Shown here in pieces: positions 1 to 8,034 of a DNA stretch of 64,000 bases (positions within the stretch are counted from its first letter, which is position 1; every line of letters begins with the position of its first letter). Below the pieces are notes generated by a model that was not told where the DNA came from, did not search any database, and saw only the letters and a program-made list of their open reading frames with translations. The DNA lies in the NCBI RefSeq assembly GCF_047425875.1, contig NZ_CP179727.1, forward strand, positions 1-64,000, in the 5' to 3' direction. Position numbers and translations under genes: made by a program. The DNA is from Macrococcoides animalis. Lineage in GTDB: Bacteria; Bacillota; Bacilli; Staphylococcales; Staphylococcaceae.

Positions 1-1874
1 CCTGGTTTCACCATCATTTCAAAACCATGACCTTTTAATCCTACAGTTTCTAAACCGAAGTGAATCAATACTTCAACGCCGTCGTTACTCTCTAAACCTA
101 ATGCATGTTTTGTTGGGAAGTCCATTTTTACTTCACCATCAAATGGTGCAACAACTTCGCCTACTTCAGGTTTAATCGCAATACCGTCACCCATCATTTT
201 TTGACTGAATACTTGATCTGGCACTGTAGATAATTCAACAACCTCACCAGTAATTGGTGCATAAATTGATGTAGCTTCATTTGTGTTTGTTACAGCTTTT
301 GCTTCAACTGTTTCTTCTGCTTTTACTGCGTCAACTTCATCGATGTGTACTTGATTTGGACGTGTTACTTCACCTGACATAATACGAGCCATTTCATGTT
401 TGATTTGATCAGATTTAGGACCAAAGATTGCTTGCATGTTGTTACCGACTTCAAGGACACCAGCAGCACCTAAAGCTTTTAATTCAGATACATCGACTTG
501 AGATTTATCTTTAACTTCAACACGAAGTCGTGTAATACAAGCATCTAAGTGTTTAATATTTTCTTTTCCACCCATTGCGTCTAAAACACTGAAAGGTAAT
601 TCATCGTTTGATGTAACTTTATTAACTACTTCATCATCTTCACGACCAGGAGTTTTTAAGTTTAATTTCACGATAAAGAATCTGAATAGCACATAGTAAA
701 TAAGTGCATATACTAAACCAACTGGAATTACTAACCACCATGGTGTTCTTCCTTGTAACATTCCAAATGTAAAGAAATCTATGAAACCACCAGAGAATGT
801 GTAACCTAAATGTAAATCCATTAAATATAAAATTAAGAAAGAGAATCCATCTAATACAGCATGTACAAAGAATAATACAGGTGCCACGAATAAGAATGAG
901 AATTCTAATGGCTCAGTAATACCTGTTAAGAAAGAAGTTAAAGCAGCTGATGCCATTAAACCACCAACGAATTTCTTTTTCTCTGGCTTTGCAGTGTGAT
1001 AAATAGCTAATGCTGCTGCTGGTAAACCAAACATCATAACAGGGAATTCACCTTGCATGAATGCACCAGCTGTTAATGGTGCTTTATCTTGGATTTGTGC
1101 CATGAAGATATTTAAATCACCGTGTACTACTTTTCCTGCTGCATTTGTATATGTTCCAAACTCAAACCAGAATGGTGCATGGAAAATGTGATGTAAACCA
1201 AATGGAATTAATAAACGCTTAATCATACCAAACGCAAATACTGCAAGTGCTTTATTTTCTTCCATTAAATATAATGATAAACTATTCATGCCACTTTGAA
1301 TTGCTGGCCATATAAAGAACATTGCAATACCTAAAATAAATGCACTGAAAGCAGTAACAATAGGTACGAATCGTTTACCCGCAAAAAAACCTAAGAATGG
1401 TGGTAACTGAATATTATAGAACTTGTTATAAGCCCAAGCAGCTAAAATACCAATAATGATACCACCAAAGACACCTGTTTGTAAGGTTGGGATACCTAAT
1501 ACAGTCGCGTAACCAGGACTAGATCCAACATTCTCAGCAGTGATGCCTCCAATTTGCCCCATAGTAACATTTAATACTAAGTAACCAACGAATGCGGCGA
1601 TAGCTGCAACACCATCACCACCAGCTAAACCAACTGCGACCCCAAGGGCAAAGAGCAGTGGCAAGTTATCAAAAATAATACCGCCAGCGGCCTGTAACAT
1701 TGAAGCAATTTTAACAATAATATCATTGCTTAAAAATGGGAAAAAATCAACTAATGATTCCGTTTGAAGCGCAGCACCAATACCTAAAAGTAAACCGGCT
1801 GCTGGCAAGATTGCTACCGGTAACATTAATGCTTTACCGATACGTTGTAATTGTCCGAATAACGTTTTGAACAT
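1..1874 (-). CDS. ptsG: Glucose-specific PTS enzyme IICBA, 3' end cut by the window
   Basis: Membrane permease that imports glucose and phosphorylates it with phosphate passed from HPr. About 624 residues are visible, so roughly the last 50 of a typical 675-residue protein lie outside. The IIC membrane domain (about residues 1-390) starts MFKTLFGQLQRIGKALMLP. The IIB domain follows, with the phospho-cysteine in DACITRLRV. The IIA domain carries the active histidine in LIHFGLETVGLKG. The start is ATG 1874 behind a GGAGG. It lies 173 bases downstream of glcT, with an antiterminator target between them. In S. aureus, as I recall, glcT is not followed by a PTS gene, while S. carnosus has this linkage. 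Family is sure; sugar specificity is inferred from glcT. Confidence 0.93.
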   Translation of the reverse strand, partial: MFKTLFGQLQRIGKALMLPVAILPAAGLLLGIGAALQTESLVDFFPFLSNDIIVKIASMLQAAGGIIFDNLPLLFALGVAVGLAGGDGVAAIAAFVGYLVLNVTMGQIGGITAENVGSSPGYATVLGIPTLQTGVFGGIIIGILAAWAYNKFYNIQLPPFLGFFAGKRFVPIVTAFSAFILGIAMFFIWPAIQSGMNSLSLYLMEENKALAVFAFGMIKRLLIPFGLHHIFHAPFWFEFGTYTNAAGKVVHGDLNIFMAQIQDKAPLTAGAFMQGEFPVMMFGLPAAALAIYHTAKPEKKKFVGGLMASAALTSFLTGITEPLEFSFLFVAPVLFFVHAVLDGFSFLILYLMDLHLGYTFSGGFIDFFTFGMLQGRTPWWLVIPVGLVYALIYYVLFRFFIVKLNLKTPGREDDEVVNKVTSNDELPFSVLDAMGGKENIKHLDACITRLRVEVKDKSQVDVSELKALGAAGVLEVGNNMQAIFGPKSDQIKHEMARIMSGEVTRPNQVHIDEVDAVKAEETVEAKAVTNTNEATSIYAPITGEVVELSTVPDQVFSQKMMGDGIAIKPEVGEVVAPFDGEVKMDFPTKHALGLESNDGVEVLIHFGLETVGLKGHGFEMMVKP

Positions 1875-1984
1875 AATACTTTTCCTCCTAAAAATAAAAT
1901 ATGATTGTTGTGTAGATTGTAAGAAAATAGAATAATAATAAAAACGTTCTTACACATTTCAAAGCATTAATAAATTAAGACAAT

Positions 1985-2037
1985 AAAAAAGACATGAGCA
2001 TATACTGGTCCCTTAGTACCAGTAATAACTCATGCCT
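1985..2037 (-). promoter_or_regulatory. Terminator with overlapping GlcT RNA target (RAT)
   Basis: An imperfect hairpin lies between glcT and ptsG. On the minus strand CATGAG/ACTGGT-type arms pair around the loop and are followed by a run of six T. This is the expected arrangement for PRD-family antitermination: without glucose the hairpin stops transcription, and with active GlcT an alternative RNA fold allows ptsG to be read. The hairpin is seen directly. The alternative RAT fold is inferred from the neighbouring glcT. Confidence 0.75.
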
Positions 2038-2047
2038 GCATTATCAG

Positions 2048-2902
2048 TTACACGTTATCGACTTTAGTATTAAATGCTTGAATATGCATTGTAAGATATA
2101 CAAGCTCTGATTCATAAACCGGCTTGTTTAAATGTGTTTGCATCATCTTTACAATCTTTACTGCTGTATTGTAACACAAAGGATATTGATCTTTCAATAG
2201 GTTTTCTAAATTTTTTTGTTCTGGCATTCTTTCTTCAGTCATTACACGTTGTACAGCAAAACTAATATGTCTTACAAATCTTGAATATGCTATCGAATCC
2301 TTATCAATATTCACTTTCAAGTCTTGTTCAATCATATGTATTGCTTTTGTAATCACTTCCGCCATAATATTCATATCTCGTAATGAATGATTATTAACAG
2401 AAGAATGAATGTGCAACGCGATAAACCCTACCTCTGTACGTGGGAAATTGACTTGCAGTTTATCGTTTAGCATTTGTACAACTTGTTCTGCAATTAGAAA
2501 TTCTTTTTGATATAATGCTTCCGTCTCTTTTAGGAAAGGATTTGCTACAAAAATACCATCTTTATAGCGTTTTAAAGCAAAAATGATATGGTCTGTTAAT
2601 GACAAAATTATTTTATCGTCCATTTTCCCCTCTGTACGTTTATCAATGAATTCAACAATTTCAATCACAGTAGAAATAACATGATCTTCCGTCAGAGCCA
2701 TTAAATTTTTATATCGTTCTTGTTCTTGTTCTGTTTTTAACTCAAACATTTTTTCGATGCGATTTAATTCTGTATCAAGAATCATCTGACCAGTCTTCTT
2801 ACCAAAACCTATCCCCTTACCGATTAGCACAACTTCTTGATTATTTTTTATCGCAATTAATACGTTATTATTCAAAACTTTATCTACAATATATTGTTCC
2901 AT
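2048..2902 (-). CDS. glcT: Transcriptional antiterminator GlcT
   Basis: BglG/SacT-family RNA-binding antiterminator that controls the adjacent glucose permease gene. The N-terminal RNA-binding domain covers about residues 1-57. It is followed by two PTS regulation domains with the expected histidines: His105 (TDHIIFAL) and His164 (ALHIHSS) in PRD1, His212 (VRHISFAV) and His273 (TMHIQAF) in PRD2. Its 284 residues are the usual length. In the family, EII phosphorylates one PRD and silences the protein when glucose is absent, and that follows here from the gene pair glcT-ptsG. ATG start at 2902. Confidence 0.95.
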   Translation of the reverse strand: MEQYIVDKVLNNNVLIAIKNNQEVVLIGKGIGFGKKTGQMILDTELNRIEKMFELKTEQEQERYKNLMALTEDHVISTVIEIVEFIDKRTEGKMDDKIILSLTDHIIFALKRYKDGIFVANPFLKETEALYQKEFLIAEQVVQMLNDKLQVNFPRTEVGFIALHIHSSVNNHSLRDMNIMAEVITKAIHMIEQDLKVNIDKDSIAYSRFVRHISFAVQRVMTEERMPEQKNLENLLKDQYPLCYNTAVKIVKMMQTHLNKPVYESELVYLTMHIQAFNTKVDNV

Positions 2903-2947
2903 TGATACTACCTCATTCCCAAGACCTATGTTTAAAAATATGTTGCA

Positions 2948-2981
2948 TGTTAGAATAGTATTAGCTAAAGTATTTAGCTAA
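2948..2981 (+). promoter_or_regulatory. Promoter with perfect palindromic operator before the DUF1002 gene
   Basis: An extended -10 element (TGTTAGAAT, 2948-2956) is followed at 2961-2981 by a perfect palindrome with 9-base arms TTAGCTAAA/TTTAGCTAA around GTA. The palindrome would cover the transcription start and lies 30 bases before the TTG start of the secreted protein gene. That is a repressor-like position. No known staphylococcal operator that I can recall matches it. It could also act on glcT, whose start is 58 bases away in the other direction. Confidence 0.55.
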
Positions 2982-3011
2982 TTTATTTATCTAATAATTG
3001 GAGGGATTAAA

Positions 3012-3986
3012 TTGAAATTATACAAGAAGTTATTACTCATTTCAATGCTATTATTAATATTCGTTACACCATTCAAAAATGCACAAGCTGTCACAGAAGA
3101 AGCATGGTCAGAAGCTGTCACTGTGTATGGTGCAGCGCTTGAACAAAATAGTGATCTACAAAGCAAAACAAAATCTTTACTTGGTACAGAAGATAGTGAC
3201 AAAGTAGCTTATGTTCATGCCAATGATTTAACGAAGTATTTGAAACTACAATCTAATGATAATGTATTAAAGTCAAGTATCCGCATTAAAAAACTTGCAA
3301 GTGGAGACGGACTTACTTTAAATATAAACCAAACTGCAGGTAAAATCACTAAAATTACAGAAGATACTTATAAAAATGCCTTATTGACTGCTGGAATTAC
3401 TGATGCTGAAGTAACAATCGCTGCTGCTGAAGATGTTACAGGAGAAAGTGCATTAGCCGGTGTTTACAAAGCTTTTGAAGCACAAGGTGAAACAATAGAT
3501 ACATCTAGAACGCAGGCGGCACAAGATGAACTGAGTTCTATCACAAGTATTAATCAAGAAAATGCTGGTAAGGAAGGTTATTCACAAGAACAATTAAACA
3601 AAGCCATCGCTGAAGCAAAAGCAGAAATTGCAAAGCAAGGAGCAAACTTAAATACGACGGAAATCAAAAATATAGTTGTTCAAAAGATTGAAAATAACGG
3701 TCTTAACAATATATTAAATGATAATCAAATCAATATTATCGTAAATTTTATTAATAACGCACAAAATACAGGTGTATTCAGTGGTGAGAATAAAGATAAA
3801 TTCATCAATGGTGCGAAAGAATATGTCAATGAAATCAAGAATTCAGACGGCTTTAAACAAGCTGCTGATAAAGCAAAAGACATGGGTAATAGTATTAAAG
3901 ATTCTCTCCAAAAAGAAGGCGTTTGGGATAAATTTATGAACTTTATTCAGTCTATAATTGATGCGATTACTAGTTTATTTAAATAA
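3012..3986 (+). CDS. Secreted DUF1002 protein (YpuA-like)
   Basis: Exported protein of unknown function. A signal peptide is visible (KLYKK charged start, LLLISMLLLIFV core, AQA cleavage near residue 26). The mature part is rich in Ala, Glu, Gln, Lys and Asn with long predicted helices, and the tail ends in an amphipathic segment (FMNFIQSIIDAITSLFK). Composition and layout match the DUF1002 family (Bacillus YpuA). The start is TTG, with GGAGGG six bases upstream; no ATG is as well placed. It is the only plus-strand gene in this part, flanked by its own promoter/palindrome and a terminator. 324 residues. Confidence 0.8.
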   Translation: MKLYKKLLLISMLLLIFVTPFKNAQAVTEEAWSEAVTVYGAALEQNSDLQSKTKSLLGTEDSDKVAYVHANDLTKYLKLQSNDNVLKSSIRIKKLASGDGLTLNINQTAGKITKITEDTYKNALLTAGITDAEVTIAAAEDVTGESALAGVYKAFEAQGETIDTSRTQAAQDELSSITSINQENAGKEGYSQEQLNKAIAEAKAEIAKQGANLNTTEIKNIVVQKIENNGLNNILNDNQINIIVNFINNAQNTGVFSGENKDKFINGAKEYVNEIKNSDGFKQAADKAKDMGNSIKDSLQKEGVWDKFMNFIQSIIDAITSLFK

Positions 3987-3994
3987 AGAATAAA

Positions 3995-4030
3995 AATAAG
4001 CATATGAGATGATAAGCTCATATGCTTATT
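3995..4030. terminator. Bidirectional terminator between the DUF1002 gene and alsT
   Basis: Perfect 14-base arms (AATAAGCATATGAG and its complement) flank an 8-base loop. A-rich sequence lies on the left and T-rich on the right, so it can serve both convergent genes. Confidence 0.85.
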
Positions 4031-4056
4031 TATTTTAATGATGAATATCACAAACA

Positions 4057-5541
4057 TTATTTTTTATCTTTATCATCAGGATTAAATTTATAAGGATTCT
4101 CTCCCCAAGTTTCAACAGAAGATAAATCTGCTTTAACATGTTTAGTTTTAAATACTGGATTTAATCCACGTTTACGTTGATCCCCATAATCTTTTGCAAC
4201 CTCAAAGACGACATGAGCAAGTCCAATAATTGCTGTGATATTAAGAATTGCCATTAAACCCATAAATAAATCTGCAGTTGACCATACGGTTTCAACTTTA
4301 ACAACAGCTCCGAAGAACACCATAATAACAACTAATAATCTAAAGATAAACATGACTATTTTATTCGTTGTTAAATACTCAATGTTCGATTGACCATAAT
4401 AATAGTTTCCTAGAACTGAAGAATAGGCAAATAAAAAGACTGCTATTGTCAAGAATACACCGCCAAATGAACCAATATGACTGTTTAATGCGGATTGTGT
4501 TACTTCGATACCTTGTGGTGCTTTATCGCCGTATTCTAACCCACCATATAATAAGATCATTATAGCAGTCGCAGTACACACTAACATAGTATCAAAGAAT
4601 ACACCTAAAGATTGAATTAAACCTTGTTTCACTGGGTGACTAACAGCTGCAGTTGCTGCCGCATTTGGTGCAGAACCCATACCGGCTTCATTAGAGAATA
4701 ATCCACGTTTGATTCCTTGCATGATTGTAAATCCTAGTGCCCCACCAAATGCTGGTTCTAAACCGAACGCACCTTTGATGATTTGCATTATCATCGGAAT
4801 AACATCACCAATATGAGTAATTAATACAAACAATACGATAATAATATAAAGAATCGCCATAACGGGTACAATCGCTGTAGAAACATTCGCTATCCAACGC
4901 ACACCACCAAATATAACAAGTGCCGTGATAATTGCTAGAAAAATACCTGTCCATACCGGATTAAAATTATATTGTTCTTTGAAACTCGCTGCAATCGTAT
5001 TAGACTGCACCGTATTAAACACGAATGCAAAGGTTACAGTAATTAATACAGCAAACGTTGTTCCTAACCACTTTTGTCCTAAACCGTGCTCCATATAATA
5101 TGCTGGCCCACCACGGAATCCACCTTTTGCATCTTTAACTTTATACACTTGTGCAAGTGTCGCTTCAAAGAATGCACTTGCGGCACCAAAGAAAGCAATG
5201 ACCCACATCCAAAACACAGCGCCTGGACCACCTAATACGATAGCGGTAGCAACACCCGCAATATTACCTGTTCCTACTCGACTTGCGGCACTAATAGCAA
5301 ATGCTTGGAAAGAAGATATCCCTTTTTTACCATCTTCTAATGTTTCAGGCTTTTCACCTATCACTCTAAACATTTCTGGTAACCATCTAAACTGGATGAA
5401 CTTTGAACTTAAACTAAAGAAAAAACCTGCAAGTAATAAAAGACCGATTAAAAATTCAGTCCAAATCAAATCATTACCAGCAGTGACAACAGACTTAAAC
5501 CAGTCTGGTATCATCGCGTCAAAATTAATATACGAAAACAA
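4057..5541 (-). CDS. alsT: Sodium/alanine (glycine) symporter, AGCS family
   Basis: Inner-membrane cation:amino-acid symporter with about 11 hydrophobic segments. Family signatures are GGPGAVFWMW, the GGFRGGPAYYME loop and SNEAGMGSAPNAAATA. I chose a TTG start at 5541 (reads M/LFSYINFDAMIPDWF) because GGAGG lies seven bases upstream. The reading frame is open to an ATG at 5604, but that ATG would add 21 residues of atypical sequence. It lies 80 bases after parC on the same strand, the same order as in Bacillus (parE-parC-alsT). The substrate could be alanine, glycine or glutamine, and the sequence does not decide. Confidence 0.9.
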   Translation of the reverse strand: MFSYINFDAMIPDWFKSVVTAGNDLIWTEFLIGLLLLAGFFFSLSSKFIQFRWLPEMFRVIGEKPETLEDGKKGISSFQAFAISAASRVGTGNIAGVATAIVLGGPGAVFWMWVIAFFGAASAFFEATLAQVYKVKDAKGGFRGGPAYYMEHGLGQKWLGTTFAVLITVTFAFVFNTVQSNTIAASFKEQYNFNPVWTGIFLAIITALVIFGGVRWIANVSTAIVPVMAILYIIIVLFVLITHIGDVIPMIMQIIKGAFGLEPAFGGALGFTIMQGIKRGLFSNEAGMGSAPNAAATAAVSHPVKQGLIQSLGVFFDTMLVCTATAIMILLYGGLEYGDKAPQGIEVTQSALNSHIGSFGGVFLTIAVFLFAYSSVLGNYYYGQSNIEYLTTNKIVMFIFRLLVVIMVFFGAVVKVETVWSTADLFMGLMAILNITAIIGLAHVVFEVAKDYGDQRKRGLNPVFKTKHVKADLSSVETWGENPYKFNPDDKDKK

Positions 5542-5622
5542 GTTAAAACCTCCATATTCAATTGAAAAATAAAATTGTTCAGATTTTATTTTATCATAGA
5601 ACACGAAGGTTTCAATTTATAT

Positions 5623-8034
5623 TTAAATTTCATTTAAAAATAGTGTAAAAGTTTCTATTTTACCGAATTCTTTCTCATCCACGATAAAACTGCCATTCGT
5701 ATATCGATCAGCGACTCTAATTTGCTTCGTATTGCCCTGATAAACCGTATTTTTAGATGCAATTTCAAATGGACTATCTTCAGTAATAATATAAGAATTA
5801 ATAATTTCATGTGGATTTAATTTTAATTCTTTTAATATAATTAATCCTCGATTTGCACGTTTACTTTCTTCAAATAAATCTACTTTCATCTTTTTCATTG
5901 CACCCCGCTGAGTAGCAATAATTAAATGACTTTCTGGATATAATATTTCTGTAGCTACTACTTGATCATTGTCTTTTAAGTTAATTGATTTCACTCCGGC
6001 AGCTTTTATTCCTATATTATTCACTTCCGATAATGAATAATGTAACGTTAAACCTTTTTGCGTTACAACTAAGATGTGTTCTTCTCCACTGATTGATTGT
6101 ACTGTAATCACTTGATCATCTGCTTTTAACTTCATACAAACAATAGGTTTTGAATATCGTGTCACATTAAAATCCGCAATTAATGTCTTTTTAATCATAC
6201 CTTTTTTCGTTGCGATCATGATGCTTTGTGGTTGATAAAAGTCGCTAACATTAATCATGGAAATAATATGCTCATTTTGGCCAAGAGGCACAATTTGAGA
6301 AATATGTGTGCCTAAATCTTTCCACCTTACATCCGGCAATTGATGTACAGGGATATAAATATAATGACCTAAATTGGTAAATACCATAACAACATCTTGC
6401 AAGTTACTCTCGGTATGCTGTAATAAAGCATCGCCATCTTTCGTACCGATTTCATATAATCCGCTTGCACCAAAGCTTCTTGGTGACGTACGTTTAATAT
6501 AGCCATCTTTTGTAATACTGATAATTGTTTCTTCGCTTGGAATTAAAATTTCTTTTGAAATTTTAATTTCTTGTATTTCATCTTCTATAACACTTAATCT
6601 TGGTTCGCTAAATTCTTTTTGTACCGCTTTTAATTCTCGTTTAATTACACTCATTAAATGCTTATTATCATTAATAATTTTTTCTAATTTTTCTAACGTC
6701 GCTTTTAAATCATTATGTTCATTTTGTAACTGTACGATATCCGTATTCGTTAAACGATAAAGTTGCAACATTACGATAGCTTCTGCCTGTGCTTCAGTAA
6801 AGTCAAATTTGTCTTTTAAATTTTCTTTAGCATCACTTTTATTTTTAGAATTACGGATTGTCTCAATTACTTCATCTAGAATAGAGAGTGCTTTTATTAA
6901 ACCTTCAACGATATGAATGCGCTTTTTTGCTTGGTCTAGTTCATATGAACTGCGACGTAAAATGACTTCCTGTTGATGTTTGATATAGCTTTCTAACATA
7001 GCTTTTACACCTAATAAACTTGGGCGTCGGTTACTAATTGCAACCATATTAAAGTTATAAGCGACTTGTAAATCAGTATTTTTATATAAATAATTTAATA
7101 TACCTTCAGCATTGGCATCTTTTTTTAATTCCACTGCAATTCTTAAACCATTACGGTCTGTTTCATCACGCACTTCTAATATGCCTTCAACCTTTTTATC
7201 TGCACGCAACTCATCGATACGTTTTACTAAACTACTTTTATTTACTTCAAATGGAATTTCAGTAATTATTATTTCTTCACGTCCCCCACGTAACGTTTCT
7301 ATATCGACTTTTCCACGAACGATGGCTTTGCCTTTACCTGTTTCATAGGCTTTTTTAATACCATCTCGCCCTTGAATAATACCACCTGTTGGGAAGTCCG
7401 GACCAGGCATCACAGACATGATTTCATCCGTTGTCACATTAGGATTATCGATAATCATTAAAGTTGCTTCAATCACTTCATTTAAATTATGAGGTGGAAT
7501 ATCTGTGGCATAACCTGCTGAAATACCCGTTGAACCATTTACCAGTAAATTTGGATAGTTCGCTGGCAATACCATAGGTTCCATTGCTGTATCATCAAAG
7601 TTTTGTACCCAATCCACTGTATCTTGATTAATATTTCTAAGGAGTACACTTGCAAGTTTTGAAAGTTTCGCTTCTGTATAACGCATCGCAGCTGGAGGAT
7701 CATTATCGATACTCCCATTATTCCCGTGCATTTCTACAAGAACATGACGTAGCTTCCAATCCTGACTCATACGAACCATTGCATCATATACTGACGTATC
7801 TCCATGTGGATGATAGTTACCAATTACATTACCAACTGTTTTGGCACTTTTTCTAAAATTTTTATCGAATGTATTGCCTTCCGAATGCATCGCAAATAAA
7901 ATACGACGTTGTACAGGTTTCAGACCATCGCGTACGTCTGGAATCGCACGGTCTTGAATAATATATTTACTATATCGACCAAAACGGTCACCAATAACAT
8001 CCTCTAAAGGTAAGCTTTGAATATTTTCTTGCAT
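5623..8034 (-). CDS. parC: DNA topoisomerase IV subunit A
   Basis: Breakage-reunion subunit of topoisomerase IV, which decatenates sister chromosomes. The catalytic tyrosine is Tyr119 in AAMRYTEAKLS. The winged-helix/quinolone pocket reads HPHGDTSVYDAMVR. Residue 80 is Thr and residue 84 is Asp, whereas S. aureus has Ser80 and Glu84. C-terminal beta-pinwheel repeats extend to the end. Its 803 residues match S. aureus closely (800). The ATG overlaps the parE stop by one base (TAATG) behind a GGAGG at the parE end, so the two are translationally coupled. Confidence 0.97.
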   Translation of the reverse strand: MQENIQSLPLEDVIGDRFGRYSKYIIQDRAIPDVRDGLKPVQRRILFAMHSEGNTFDKNFRKSAKTVGNVIGNYHPHGDTSVYDAMVRMSQDWKLRHVLVEMHGNNGSIDNDPPAAMRYTEAKLSKLASVLLRNINQDTVDWVQNFDDTAMEPMVLPANYPNLLVNGSTGISAGYATDIPPHNLNEVIEATLMIIDNPNVTTDEIMSVMPGPDFPTGGIIQGRDGIKKAYETGKGKAIVRGKVDIETLRGGREEIIITEIPFEVNKSSLVKRIDELRADKKVEGILEVRDETDRNGLRIAVELKKDANAEGILNYLYKNTDLQVAYNFNMVAISNRRPSLLGVKAMLESYIKHQQEVILRRSSYELDQAKKRIHIVEGLIKALSILDEVIETIRNSKNKSDAKENLKDKFDFTEAQAEAIVMLQLYRLTNTDIVQLQNEHNDLKATLEKLEKIINDNKHLMSVIKRELKAVQKEFSEPRLSVIEDEIQEIKISKEILIPSEETIISITKDGYIKRTSPRSFGASGLYEIGTKDGDALLQHTESNLQDVVMVFTNLGHYIYIPVHQLPDVRWKDLGTHISQIVPLGQNEHIISMINVSDFYQPQSIMIATKKGMIKKTLIADFNVTRYSKPIVCMKLKADDQVITVQSISGEEHILVVTQKGLTLHYSLSEVNNIGIKAAGVKSINLKDNDQVVATEILYPESHLIIATQRGAMKKMKVDLFEESKRANRGLIILKELKLNPHEIINSYIITEDSPFEIASKNTVYQGNTKQIRVADRYTNGSFIVDEKEFGKIETFTLFLNEI

